Origin: Streptosporangiaceae bacterium
GTDB taxonomy: Bacteria; Actinomycetota; Actinomycetes; Streptosporangiales; Streptosporangiaceae
NCBI GenBank assembly: GCA_019245115.1
Contig: JAFARZ010000293.1
Span: 1 to 49,540, forward strand
Length of the DNA stretch: 49,540 bases
Direction: 5' to 3'
The notes under the pieces are model-generated. The model had not been told where the DNA came from, ran no database searches, and saw nothing but the letters and a program-made list of their open reading frames with translations. The translations under genes were made by a program, and so were the position numbers. Positions 14,321-23,272 of this stretch are shown here, piece after piece (the first letter of the stretch is position 1; each line of letters starts with the position of its first letter).

Positions 14321-16372
14321 TTAGAAGCCGCCGCGGCCGCCGCCGCCGTTGTTGAAGGGGTTGACGAAGAGCGTGACCGTGCTGCCGCGGGGGGCCATGG
14401 TCTGCGGGTTCGGGTCGGTGTTCCACACGATGCCGAGGATGTCCGGACCGGAGGCAACCGTGACCTTGAACCCGGCGGCCAGCAGGGCCAGCCTGGCCTG
14501 CGCCAGGCTCTGGTCGAGCACGTTGGGCACCGCGACGAGCTGAGGACCGGTGGACACCTTTATCGTCACGGATTCGCCGGGCTGTATCGGCAAGTCAGGT
14601 TTGACCGACTGTCCGGTGATCTGGCCCTGCGGCTGCTGGCTGTTGTTGTCGGGCAACGCGTTCAGCGTGACGTTGTCCTGCAGCGCGAGCTGCCTGGCGT
14701 CCGTCACCTGCATGCCGACGAAGTCAGGCATCGGCAGCCCGGCGGCAACCTGGAGCACCACCGTCTGGGTCTGCTGCATGGTGGTCCCGGCCTTCGGCAT
14801 GACGCCGACGACGGTACCCTTCGCGGATTTCGACCCGACCTGCTGGATGGAGTAATGAGTGAGGTGGCGGCTGGCCAGGCCGGCCACCGCGGCGTCTTGT
14901 GTCTCGCCCTTCACGTCCGGAACGACCGAGGTGAACGGGCCGGCCGAGACGAGGAGGACGATCTTCGCACCATGAGCCGCCCGCCCCGACGGTGAGGTGG
15001 CGGCCGCCAGCCCCTGCGCCACCGTGTTGCTGTGCTCGGTGCCCATCGCGACCTGGAACCCTCGCATGGTCAGCGCCTGCTTGGCCAAGGTCACGGTCTC
15101 GTTGGTCACCGACGGGATGGACACGTACTGACCCGAGGTGAACCACCACCCGCCGAGGCCGATTCCGGCGATCACCGCGAGGCCGAGTGCTACGAAGACG
15201 AGGCGCTTGCTGAACAGCCACCGCCCGAGGAACTGGTCCCGGCCACCGCCCGCATGCCGGTATGCCTCTTCGCGCTGCACGATCAGCGTGTGGTTGCCGC
15301 CGGTTCCGAACCCGCCGGTGCTGAACTCGCGCGCCCAGTCATCGGCGGGCGGGGCGCCGGCCGCGTGCCGCCCGCTACCGCGCGGCCGCTGCGCGCTGGC
15401 CGCGCCGACGGGAGCGTCGAGGTGGTCCAGCCAGGGAGCTTCCTCCAGGCCCTGGACGCCGACGCCGATCAGTCCGGTGAGGCCGCTGTGCTCTCCGGTC
15501 TGGCCGGTGTCGGAGCGGCTGAGCATGAGCTCGTCCTGGATCTTGCGGATCGCGCGGCCGAACGCGGCGGCGTCGGCGAAGCGTCGCCCCGGATCCCGCT
15601 CGGTGGCGGCCAGGACGAGCCGGTCCAGCGCGGCCGGGATACCTGGCACGGTCGCCGACGGCGCCGGCACGTCCTCGTTCACGTGCTGGTAGGCGACGGA
15701 TATCGGAGTTTCCCCGGTGAACGGCTGCCGTCCGGTCAGCAGCTCGTACAGCAGCACGCCGGCCGAGTAGACGTCGCTGCGCGGACCGGCCGGGAATTCG
15801 CCGGTGACCTGTTCCGGCGCCAGGTAGGCGACCGTACCGATGATCATGCCTGATCGGGTGTGGCCGGCCGCCGCGTTCGCGCGGGCCAGGCCGAAGTCCG
15901 CCACCTTCACCCGGCCGTCGGTGGTGATCAGGACGTTCTCCGGCTTGACGTCGCGGTGCACGATGCCGGAGGCGTGAGCGGCGTCGAGGCCGTCGAGCAC
16001 GCCAGTCATGATGTCCAGCGCCGCGGCGGGAGAGAACCGCCCGCGAGCGCGAAGCACCTGCTTCAGCGTCTGACCCGGCACATACTCCATCGCCAGGTAA
16101 AGGAACGGCCCGTCAGCGCCCTGGTCGTAGACCGCCACCACATTCTGGTGCGACAGCCGCGCCACGGACTTCGCCTCGCCGATGAACCGGCGCACGAAGT
16201 CATCGTCCCGGGCCAGCTCCGCGTGCATGACCTTGAGCGCGACCTGGCGGTCGAGCCGGTTATCCATGGCCTGGTAGACCGTGGCCATGCCGCCGTGGGC
16301 GATGCGCGCCGCCACCGCGTAGCGCCCGTCGATCAGGCGCCCGGTAACGGGGTCGGCCAGCGTATCGTCCAT
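14321..16372 (-). CDS. Membrane Ser/Thr protein kinase with four PASTA domains, PknL-like position
   Basis: A 683-residue Hanks-type kinase. The kinase domain spans about 17-280: glycine loop AHGGMA, Lys47 in VALKV, Glu66, HRDVKPEN (139-146), DFG (159-161) and GTVAYLAPEQ. An Asp/Gly-rich linker leads to one membrane helix (about 390-411), then four extracellular PASTA repeats that usually sense muropeptides or lipid II. It ends in a Gly-rich tail. Its neighbours, a DAHP synthase and an Rv2175c homologue, match mycobacterial pknL, although M. tuberculosis PknL lacks PASTA domains; this equivalence is by position. No strong ribosome-binding site is visible. Confidence 0.93.
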   Translation of the reverse strand: MDDTLADPVTGRLIDGRYAVAARIAHGGMATVYQAMDNRLDRQVALKVMHAELARDDDFVRRFIGEAKSVARLSHQNVVAVYDQGADGPFLYLAMEYVPGQTLKQVLRARGRFSPAAALDIMTGVLDGLDAAHASGIVHRDVKPENVLITTDGRVKVADFGLARANAAAGHTRSGMIIGTVAYLAPEQVTGEFPAGPRSDVYSAGVLLYELLTGRQPFTGETPISVAYQHVNEDVPAPSATVPGIPAALDRLVLAATERDPGRRFADAAAFGRAIRKIQDELMLSRSDTGQTGEHSGLTGLIGVGVQGLEEAPWLDHLDAPVGAASAQRPRGSGRHAAGAPPADDWAREFSTGGFGTGGNHTLIVQREEAYRHAGGGRDQFLGRWLFSKRLVFVALGLAVIAGIGLGGWWFTSGQYVSIPSVTNETVTLAKQALTMRGFQVAMGTEHSNTVAQGLAAATSPSGRAAHGAKIVLLVSAGPFTSVVPDVKGETQDAAVAGLASRHLTHYSIQQVGSKSAKGTVVGVMPKAGTTMQQTQTVVLQVAAGLPMPDFVGMQVTDARQLALQDNVTLNALPDNNSQQPQGQITGQSVKPDLPIQPGESVTIKVSTGPQLVAVPNVLDQSLAQARLALLAAGFKVTVASGPDILGIVWNTDPNPQTMAPRGSTVTLFVNPFNNGGGGRGGF

Positions 16373-16486
16373 TGGAAGCGAGTTTACGGTTCCTCCAGCG
16401 GTTCTGACGTAGTTAATGAGTTTGTCACGAGTCGCATGGCGGATATGTAGATCGTGGGTGAAGCACCACCGTACGTTCGTGGTAAA

Positions 16487-16500
16487 TATTCTCTTGAGCT
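16487..16500 (+). promoter_or_regulatory. -10 box of a probable leaderless transcript
   Basis: TATTCT (16487-16492) ends eight bases before the ATG at 16501, and no Shine-Dalgarno sequence is present. The divergent kinase gene starts about 130 bases away on the other strand. Confidence 0.5.
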
Positions 16501-17697
16501 ATGGCTGACGTCGAGCAAGTGATGGTGGTCGGCGCGGGCCTGGCCGGCCTGCGGACGGCCGAAGAACTGCGGACGCGCGGGTATGCCGGCCGCATCTCGC
16601 TGATCGGCGCGGAGGCGCGGCCCCCGTATGACCGGCCGCCGCTGTCGAAGAAGGTGCTGACCGAGGTCGATCCGCCCGATCCTTCGTTGCGGGCGGATTT
16701 CGCGGCCCTCGACGTGGACTTCCGGCCGGGCCGCGAGGTGGCCAGCCTCGGCGAACTTGGCGACTGGGACCGGCTGGTGCTCGCGACCGGGGCGCTGCCG
16801 GTGAGGCTGCCCGGACCTGGTCCGCAGCGCGTGCTGCGCACCCATGACGACGCGCTGGCCCTGCGGGAGGTGCTGAAGCCCGGAATGCGGCTGGCCATCA
16901 TCGGGGCCGGCTGGATCGGGGCGGAGCTGGCCACCGCCGCGGTAGGTCACGGCTGCGAGGTCGCCGTGGTCGAGGCGGGCGTGACGCCGGTCGCGGGCGC
17001 GGTCAGTCCGGCCATCGGGGCGCACATGGCGCGATGGTACGAAGAGGCCGGAATCGACCTGCGCGTCGAGACACCCGTGGAGTCGGTCGAGGCCGGGGGG
17101 CTGGCGCTGCGCGGCGGCGACTGGGTCGCCGCGGACGAGATCGTGACCGCCGTGGGGGTGCGGCCGGCGGTGGGCTGGCTGGCCGGTGCGGACGGGCTAG
17201 TGCTGGAGAACGGTGTCGCGGTCGACGGCGGCCTGCGTGCGTCGCTGCCAGGCGTGTTCGCGGTCGGGGACTGCGCGGCGTTCTGGTCGTCGCGGTTCGG
17301 CCGGCGGCTTCGGTTCGAGCACTGGGACGTGGCATTGCACGCGCCCGAGGTGGTCGCGGCCAACGTGCTCGGCGGGGACGAGGTGTACGACCCGGTGCCG
17401 TACTTCTGGTCCGAGCAGTTCGGCCGGATGGTGCAGTATGTCGGATATCACGGGGACGCCGCGGAGCTGGTCTGGCGCGGCGATCCGGCTCAGGATCCGA
17501 AGTGGGCGGCCTGCTGGCTGTCGGCGGACGTGCCGCCGCGGCTGCTGGCGATCCTGACCGTGGGCCGCCCCCGCGACCTGATCCAGGGGCGTCAGCTGAT
17601 CGCCTCGGGGGCCGGGATCGATGTCCAGCGGCTCGCCGACCCTGAGGTGGCCGTTGCCGCGGGGGTCCGGGGGGACGGCTCCCCCCGGTCAAAGTAG
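16501..17697 (+). CDS. FAD-dependent NAD(P)H oxidoreductase, ferredoxin/rubredoxin-reductase type
   Basis: The 398-residue flavoprotein has an N-terminal FAD dinucleotide site (VVGAGLAGLRTAEELR), the PYDRPPLSK motif typical of ferredoxin reductases of oxygenase systems, a LVLATGA segment, a second dinucleotide site for NAD(P)H (AIIGAGWIGAELATAA), and FAVGDCAAF near the flavin. The C-terminal reductase domain includes PYFWSEQFG. No ferredoxin or P450 gene is adjacent, so the electron acceptor is unknown. The last residues (GVRGDGSPRSK) come from a CCGGGGGG hairpin at the gene end. Confidence 0.88.
   Translation: MADVEQVMVVGAGLAGLRTAEELRTRGYAGRISLIGAEARPPYDRPPLSKKVLTEVDPPDPSLRADFAALDVDFRPGREVASLGELGDWDRLVLATGALPVRLPGPGPQRVLRTHDDALALREVLKPGMRLAIIGAGWIGAELATAAVGHGCEVAVVEAGVTPVAGAVSPAIGAHMARWYEEAGIDLRVETPVESVEAGGLALRGGDWVAADEIVTAVGVRPAVGWLAGADGLVLENGVAVDGGLRASLPGVFAVGDCAAFWSSRFGRRLRFEHWDVALHAPEVVAANVLGGDEVYDPVPYFWSEQFGRMVQYVGYHGDAAELVWRGDPAQDPKWAACWLSADVPPRLLAILTVGRPRDLIQGRQLIASGAGIDVQRLADPEVAVAAGVRGDGSPRSK
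17667..17688 (+). terminator. GC hairpin at the end of the oxidoreductase gene
   Basis: CCGGGGGG (17667-17674), loop ACGGCT and CCCCCCGG (17681-17688) form a perfect eight-pair stem that overlaps the last codons. The stem matches the final hairpin of family D, but the other parts of the module are missing. No U-tract follows. Confidence 0.55.
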
Positions 17698-17744
17698 ACG
17701 GGGGTGGGTGTTTGAATTCGGCTCTGACGTGGCACATTGGTGTC

Positions 17745-18107
17745 GTGGCCCAGATTGACCCCGCGACCGATTCCCTCATCGGCAAGTGGATGACCCTGAA
17801 CGAAGTCGCCGGCCAGCTCGGCGTTCCCGTCGGCCGCGTGAAGCAGATGCTCCGCGACCGCAAGCTCCTCGCGGTCAGCCGCCCGGATGGCAAGACATCC
17901 GTGCCGGCCGCCTTCCTTGACGGCAATCAGATCGTCAAAGGGCTGCCCGGCACGCTGACCTTGCTGTTCGACTGCGGTTTCAGTGAGGCCGAGGCGCTGC
18001 GCTGGCTATTCACGGCCGATGACACGCTACCCGGGACGCCGATCGACGCGATCGTGCGGCATCGCGGCACCGAAGTCAACCGGCGCGCGCAAGCCCTCGC
18101 GTTCTAG
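17745..18107 (+). CDS. Rv2175c-family DNA-binding protein
   Basis: A 120-residue homologue of M. tuberculosis Rv2175c, a winged-helix DNA-binding protein phosphorylated by PknL. Shared features are WMTLNEVAGQLGVPVGRVKQMLRD (helix-turn-helix), VKGLPGTLTLLFDCGF, RWLFTADDTLPGTPIDAI and the end RRAQALAF. GTG at 17745 gives the family N-terminus; the frame is open to a TTG at 17712. The kinase encoded two genes away is its likely phosphorylating partner, and Thr5 lies in the N-terminal region where Rv2175c is modified. The partnership is inference from family and position. Confidence 0.87.
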   Translation: MAQIDPATDSLIGKWMTLNEVAGQLGVPVGRVKQMLRDRKLLAVSRPDGKTSVPAAFLDGNQIVKGLPGTLTLLFDCGFSEAEALRWLFTADDTLPGTPIDAIVRHRGTEVNRRAQALAF

Positions 18108-18174
18108 CCAGCGCCTTTATCGCGGCGGTCTGAGCGTTTCAGCCTGGCCTGAGCCCCAGTAGGGCCCGCCGGGT

Positions 18175-18187
18175 TAGGCTAGTTTGT
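18175..18187 (+). promoter_or_regulatory. -10 box of a probable leaderless metF transcript
   Basis: TAGGCT (18175-18180) ends seven bases before the ATG at 18188, with no Shine-Dalgarno sequence between them. Confidence 0.5.
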
Positions 18188-19177
18188 ATGCCGCCGAGTC
18201 CGCAGCGCCGGCCCGCAGAGCTTCGCGGCCGGCCCACAATGCACACCGCGGCGGCCAGGCCTGCCCGGCTTTCGCTTCGCGAGCTGCTCGGGTCCGGCCG
18301 GCAGTCCTTCTCGTTCGAGTTCTTCCCGCCAAAGACGGACACCGACGAGCAGCAGCTCTGGCGTGCCATCCGTCAGCTCGAGCCGCTGCATCCGACGTTC
18401 GTCTCGGTGACGTACGGCGCCGGTGGCTCTACCCGTGACACCACGGTCCGGATGACCGGCCGGATCGCGGCCTCCACCACCCTGACCCCGGTAGGCCACC
18501 TGACCGCGGTCGATCACTCGGTGGCCGAGCTGAGGCACGTGATCGGCTCCTACGCCGCGGTCGGCGTCCGGAACGTGCTGGCCCTGCGCGGCGACCCGCC
18601 GGGCAACCCGAACGGGCCGTGGATTCCCCACCCGGACGGCCTCCGTCAAGCCGCCGAGCTGGTCCGCCTGGTCAAATCATCTGGCGACTTCTCGGTCGGC
18701 GTCGCCGCGTTTCCCGAGAAGCACCCGGCCTCACCGGACGTCGACACGGACGTGCGGTATTTCGTGGCCAAGTGCCGGGCCGGGGCGGACTTCGCGGTCA
18801 CCAACATGTTCTTCTACCCCGAGGACTACCTGCGGCTGCGGGATCGGGTGGCGGCGCTCGGCTGTGACGTGCCGATCATTCCCGGGATCATGCCGGTCAC
18901 CAGCCTCCGGGTGATCGAGAAGGCGATCGAGCTGGGGGGCTGCCGGGTGCCTTCGGAGCTGTGGGACCGGCTCCGCGAAGTGGCCGGCGATCGCGCCGCG
19001 GTCCGGGAGATCGGTGTCCAGTACGCGGCGGGCATGTGCGAGCAACTGCTCGCCGAGGGCGTGCCCGGCCTGCATTTCTACACGCTCAACTGGTCGCGGG
19101 CGACCCGTGAGATCTATCAGTACCTGGGGCTGGCCGATGTCCTGGGGAGGCGCGCAGCGGCAGTTCAGCGCCCATGA
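18188..19177 (+). CDS. metF: 5,10-methylenetetrahydrofolate reductase
   Basis: A FAD enzyme that makes 5-methyltetrahydrofolate for methionine synthesis. The 329-residue protein carries the family motifs SFEFFPPKTD, VSVTYGAGGSTRDTT, VRNVLALRGDPP, VGVAAFPEKHP, GADFAVTNMFFYPEDY and a C-terminal GVPGLHFYTLN. It is a TIM barrel of the usual bacterial length. ATG at 18188 fits the -10 box just upstream; an alternative ATG at 18239 would remove a Pro/Arg-rich start. The 3' end overlaps the convergent GNAT gene by 92 bases. Confidence 0.94.
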   Translation: MPPSPQRRPAELRGRPTMHTAAARPARLSLRELLGSGRQSFSFEFFPPKTDTDEQQLWRAIRQLEPLHPTFVSVTYGAGGSTRDTTVRMTGRIAASTTLTPVGHLTAVDHSVAELRHVIGSYAAVGVRNVLALRGDPPGNPNGPWIPHPDGLRQAAELVRLVKSSGDFSVGVAAFPEKHPASPDVDTDVRYFVAKCRAGADFAVTNMFFYPEDYLRLRDRVAALGCDVPIIPGIMPVTSLRVIEKAIELGGCRVPSELWDRLREVAGDRAAVREIGVQYAAGMCEQLLAEGVPGLHFYTLNWSRATREIYQYLGLADVLGRRAAAVQRP

Positions 19178-19613
19178 CCGCGTAAGGCGTGTCGGCGCCA
19201 TCGAACCAGAACCCGGTGAGGAGGTCGGTGAACCCGGTGCTGCGGTACAGCCGCCGGGCCACTGATTCGGCGTCGTGCGTGGACAGGACGACCGTTCGTT
19301 CCCTACGCCCGGCGGGCAGGCCGCGCAGCAGCGCGGCGCCGATGCCGCGGCCCTGGAATTCCGGCCGGACATGCAGCTCGGCCAGCTCGAGTGAGTCCGC
19401 GAGCCAGGCCTGGGCCACCTCCGGACCGTGCGACGTCGCCAGCCCGCGACGGACCCGGTCGTGCCACCACTGCCCGGCCACCCCGTGGAACCCGTAGCAG
19501 AATCCGGCGAGCCGGTGGTCGGCCGTGGCGGTCAGCGCGCGGAACCTGGGATAGTTCGTGTGGCCGGCCATGATCGCGTGCCGGCCGATGAGCTGATCGG
19601 CCGGGGGCCGCAT
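19086..19613 (-). CDS. GNAT-family N-acetyltransferase, start uncertain
   Basis: The acetyl-CoA-binding motif (ELHVRPEFQGRGIGAALL) and the following STHDAESVARRLYRSTGFTD identify a GNAT; the substrate is unknown. The ATG at 19613 probably lies inside the gene: good protein-like sequence (EILEIGVSEFASGIDQFIAV) continues upstream in frame to about 19690, but has no ATG, GTG or TTG before a stop. A repeated GGAACCACAGG tract lies just there, and a separate short frame starting ATG at 19751 would join the GNAT frame if one base were gained or lost. The gene may be frameshifted or use an unusual start. Its C-terminal 24 residues overlap metF. Confidence 0.75.
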   Translation of the reverse strand: MRPPADQLIGRHAIMAGHTNYPRFRALTATADHRLAGFCYGFHGVAGQWWHDRVRRGLATSHGPEVAQAWLADSLELAELHVRPEFQGRGIGAALLRGLPAGRRERTVVLSTHDAESVARRLYRSTGFTDLLTGFWFDGADTPYAVMGAELPLRASPGHRPAPGTDRSHGSPATS

Positions 19614-19787
19614 CGCCGCCGCGTAGACCGCGATGAACTGATCAATTCCTGAGGCGAACTCGCTGACCCCTATCTCCAGTATCTCAAAACGACCTGTGGT
19701 ACCTGTGGTTCCCGTGTTTCCTGTGGTTCCCGTGGTCCGCCTCCCTAGTCATGGCACGCCGTCGCATGTCCTCGCGCGTCCGGGAGG

Positions 19788-22700
19788 CTAGACGGGCGTA
19801 AGCGGCGTGTCCGGCCGCACCGACGCAATACGCACCTGGGCCCGGCCGAGCGTAGGGTGTATCGCCGTGACGGTGATCGTTCCCAGTCTCCCAGCCATCG
19901 AGCGTACCCATACCGCGCCGAGCCCGCCGTAAGCGCCGAACTGGAACGGATTGTCACCAATGAGCACACCGGGTCCCTCCAGGGTGAGGGTTACCTCTCC
20001 GCTGAAGATCCTGCGCAGGTTGCCGTATGCGTCGACACCACGGAACACGACCCTGGTGGCGTCCGATCCGTCCGCCGCTATCGCGGCGTCGTCGGCGGCC
20101 ATCACCAGGTGATCGGCAGCCGGATCGGTGGTCATCAAGACCTTGGCCACCCGCTGGCCGCCGACAAACCCTTCGATCAGAAGCTCCGCGGAACCGGGGG
20201 TCTCGACGGCTGGTAGCGACACGAGGAACGGCGGATAGGGGAGGTTCCGGTACAGCGGCGAGCTGGTGGCGGGCAGCGCCGTCGTCACTTGCGAGCCGTT
20301 GATGGAGATGTGCAGCATCTCGCAGTTGCTGGCGATCATAATGCCCGGCCCGGCCGGCCGCGGCCCGGCCGGCCGCGGGCCGCTGGACTGCCAGAAGAAC
20401 ACCGGCACGATCATCGCCCGGACCGCCGGGTCGATCTGGGTCTGGTAGATGGCGGCGCCCGGCTTGGGAACCCGGAAACCATCCGCGACCCCGGTCCACT
20501 TGATGCTGCCCGGATGACCCTGCAGCGAGCAGTAGTCGAAGGCGGACCAGGCCAGCAGGCCGGCGTAGTGCGGGTCGGATCGTGCCGCGTTGTGTGCCTG
20601 CGCGTGCAGCGCGGCCTGCTTGGCCAGCAGCTGAGGCGCGTCGGTCCAGGCGAAATGCTCAGGGCGCGCCTCCACCACCCCGACCGCCTCGGTTACCAGG
20701 TACGGCACTCCGGCCAGCGGCGGCATCAGCTCGGCCGCTCCGGTGCGGCGGTTGTAGGTGTAGTCGTTGAAAGCGAACACATCCTCCGCCCACTGGGCGG
20801 TGTCATAGATGTCCATCGCGCCGGAACTCGGCCGTGACGGATCGAGTTCCCTGGCGGCCTGCCGGGTGGCGGCCCACAGGTGCGGGTAATCGGTGGTCTC
20901 ATTGAGCCGGGTACCCCAGACGATCACCGACGGGTGGTTCCGGTCCCGGGTCACCATGTCCCGTACGTTCTGTACCACCTGGTTCTGCCACGAAGGCTGG
21001 GTGCTCACGTGATCCCAGCCCGGTGCCTCCTCCCACACCAGCAGGCCCAGCTCGTCACATGCGTCCAGGAAATGCGGTGACTGCGGATAGTGCGAGCAGC
21101 GCACCATGTTGCAGTTGAACTGGTTCCGGAGGATCTCGGCATCCTGGCGCTGCACCCGGGCGGGCATCGCCATGCCCATGTAGGGGAACAGCTGATGCCG
21201 GTCCAGCCCGAACAACTGGAGGCGCTGCCCGTTCAGGTAGAAGCCTTCCGGCTGGAACTTGATGTCCCGGAAGCCGATGCGCCTGGTGGTCGCGTGCGTG
21301 CCGACATGCGGCACGCTGAGCGTCGCCTGGACCGTGTACAGCTTGGGGCTGTCGGTGGACCACAGCTTGATCTCGCCGAGATCGGTGAGGCTCAGCGAGG
21401 CGATGCTGGCGCCGAGCTTGTCGATGGTGACCGTCCCCGTCGTCGAGGCGATCGTCTGCGTGCCGTCGAGCAAGTCCAGGCGCAAGGTCACGGGCAACTC
21501 GGGTTTCAGCGCCGCGTCGATGGTGCACTGAACATCTATCCGGCGCTGTTCGGTCAGCACGTCCACAGGGAGCGCGAACATGTCGGAGATGAAGACCTGT
21601 GGCACGACCCGCAGGCTGACGTCGCGGTAGATGCCGCCCGGCTGGAGGAAGTCGACGATGGCCGGCCCGCTCCCCACGGGGATGGGAGGCACCGGCAGGC
21701 ATCGCGAGTCCACGATCACCGACAGCACGTTCCGGCCCGCCGTGAGCTGGCTGGTTATCTCCGCCGAGAACGGCAGGTAGCCGCCCTGATGGGTGGCGAC
21801 TACCTGATCGTTGCAGACCACCGTGGCGCTGACCATGACCCCGTCGAAGTCGACGAACACCCGGTTGCCCGGCTTGGTGTGAGAGATCAGCGGCGCGCCC
21901 TTGAAGTGCCTGCGGTAGAGCCATGTCTTCTGCCACGCGGCGGGATTCCAGCTCCGCCATGACATTTCCGCGACGTTGTGCGGCAGCGTCACCGGGCCGA
22001 AGCCGGTGTCGTCGTAGCCGGTGCTCTCCGCGCCGGGCTGGTAGCTGCCGAACAGCCAGCCCGTGTTCAGCGGGTAGCTGATGCCGGGTGGCGGTTTCGG
22101 CTTGGTCAGGTTGCTGATCAGCGCCAGCAGCGGCAGCGCCGCGATCCCGGCGCCGCCGATCAGCGCGGCCTGCAGCAGCGCCCGGCGTGAGATGCGGCGC
22201 CTCTCCCCGCTGTCTTCGTCCTGATCGTGGTCCTCGATGAGGACGGCCTCGGCGGGTACTGCTTCGGCGGGCACCGTCCGGTCCTGCGGCCCGCGCATCG
22301 GTGCGGTGCGTACGGGGGGACCCTGTTGCGTCGAGCTTCGTTGCTGAGGCCGGTCTTGTTGCGGTCGGTCTTGTTGCGGTCGGTCTTGCTGTGATTGGTC
22401 TTGCTGTGATTGGTCTTGCCGGAGCCGGCCTTGGCCGGTCTGGAGTCTGCCCGAAACCGGCTCGGGGGAGTCGGACTGGATCGGCCCCGGGAACGGGGGA
22501 AACGGCCGGGGGCGGACCGGTCGTCTGGGCAGCGGGGGAGCCGTGGATCCGCCTTCGGCGGACGCGGCGCCCTTATCGGGAGCCGAGGCAGCGGTGCCGG
22601 AAGTGACCGTGGTTGTGGTGCCGGAAGTAGCCGTGGTTGCGGTGCTTGCGGTGCCGGGGGGATCAGCGACGGGCGCAGCGGCCGGCTGTTCGGCTGGCTG

Positions 22701-23222
22701 CTTGGCTGGGGCTTTGGCTGGGGCTTTGGCTGGGGCTTTGGCGGGCGGCCGCTTGGTGGGGGCCTTGGCGCTCGGCCGGCTGGGTGGGGCCTTGGCGGTC
22801 GGTTGCCTGGCGTCTGACTGGGCCTTGCCGTCCGGCTGGTTGGTGCCGCCGGGGCCAGCATCGCCCGGATCGGCATCGCTCAGGTCAGCAATGCTGGGGT
22901 CAGGGCTGCTGGGGCCGGTGTTGCCGGGGTTGGTGACGCTCGGATCTTCGGCTGGTTCGTCATCACCGGCCGGTCCGGCTGTCTCCGTTTTGCCAGCTTC
23001 ACCTTCGTTTTCACCGGTTCCGGCCTGGTCGGCCTCGTTGATCGGCGCGACTGTGCCGGCTTCGGTGGCGTGGTCGCTCTCGCCGGCTTCCACGGCCGGA
23101 TCGCTGTCACCAGCGGAATCTTCAGCGTTTTCCCGGTTGGCGTCCCGCTTCTGCCGCCGGGTCACCAAGCCGTCCCCGGACGGAATCGTGCCCTCGTCAT
23201 CGGTAGCGGGGGGCGATGGCAC
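19788..23222 (-). CDS. Exported glycoside hydrolase family 2 protein with long disordered N-terminus
   Basis: A 1144-residue protein. Residues 1-340 are low complexity, with Lys-Ala-Pro repeats (about 151-176) and Gln-Asp/Arg-Pro repeats (about 270-295). A twin-arginine-like signal or anchor follows (RRRISRRALLQAALIGGAG, 341-359, hydrophobic to 371). Then come the GH2 sugar-binding domain (about 385-540), an Ig-like domain, and the catalytic barrel with Glu775 in LNE and Glu845 in VTEAV as candidate acid/base and nucleophile. A C-terminal Ig-like region ends it. This suggests a secreted or anchored beta-galactosidase-like enzyme; the sugar is unknown. The GTG at 23222 follows a -10 box; an in-frame ATG at 22298 would give a normal-length signal peptide. 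Confidence 0.85.
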   Translation of the reverse strand: MPSPPATDDEGTIPSGDGLVTRRQKRDANRENAEDSAGDSDPAVEAGESDHATEAGTVAPINEADQAGTGENEGEAGKTETAGPAGDDEPAEDPSVTNPGNTGPSSPDPSIADLSDADPGDAGPGGTNQPDGKAQSDARQPTAKAPPSRPSAKAPTKRPPAKAPAKAPAKAPAKQPAEQPAAAPVADPPGTASTATTATSGTTTTVTSGTAASAPDKGAASAEGGSTAPPLPRRPVRPRPFPPFPGPIQSDSPEPVSGRLQTGQGRLRQDQSQQDQSQQDRPQQDRPQQDRPQQRSSTQQGPPVRTAPMRGPQDRTVPAEAVPAEAVLIEDHDQDEDSGERRRISRRALLQAALIGGAGIAALPLLALISNLTKPKPPPGISYPLNTGWLFGSYQPGAESTGYDDTGFGPVTLPHNVAEMSWRSWNPAAWQKTWLYRRHFKGAPLISHTKPGNRVFVDFDGVMVSATVVCNDQVVATHQGGYLPFSAEITSQLTAGRNVLSVIVDSRCLPVPPIPVGSGPAIVDFLQPGGIYRDVSLRVVPQVFISDMFALPVDVLTEQRRIDVQCTIDAALKPELPVTLRLDLLDGTQTIASTTGTVTIDKLGASIASLSLTDLGEIKLWSTDSPKLYTVQATLSVPHVGTHATTRRIGFRDIKFQPEGFYLNGQRLQLFGLDRHQLFPYMGMAMPARVQRQDAEILRNQFNCNMVRCSHYPQSPHFLDACDELGLLVWEEAPGWDHVSTQPSWQNQVVQNVRDMVTRDRNHPSVIVWGTRLNETTDYPHLWAATRQAARELDPSRPSSGAMDIYDTAQWAEDVFAFNDYTYNRRTGAAELMPPLAGVPYLVTEAVGVVEARPEHFAWTDAPQLLAKQAALHAQAHNAARSDPHYAGLLAWSAFDYCSLQGHPGSIKWTGVADGFRVPKPGAAIYQTQIDPAVRAMIVPVFFWQSSGPRPAGPRPAGPGIMIASNCEMLHISINGSQVTTALPATSSPLYRNLPYPPFLVSLPAVETPGSAELLIEGFVGGQRVAKVLMTTDPAADHLVMAADDAAIAADGSDATRVVFRGVDAYGNLRRIFSGEVTLTLEGPGVLIGDNPFQFGAYGGLGAVWVRSMAGRLGTITVTAIHPTLGRAQVRIASVRPDTPLTPV

Positions 23223-23228
23223 GCGATA

Positions 23229-23272
23229 AAAATACAGGCCCAGTCAAGTCGTTCGTCCTAACGCTTGCGTTA
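23229..23272 (-). promoter_or_regulatory. Promoter and palindromic operator of the GH2 gene
   Basis: On the minus strand TATTTT (23229-23234) ends six bases before the GTG at 23222, giving a leaderless arrangement. A 14-bp palindrome, TAACGC plus TT plus GCGTTA (23259-23272), lies just upstream. Such operators are typical of LacI-type sugar regulators; no regulator gene is nearby. Confidence 0.5.
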
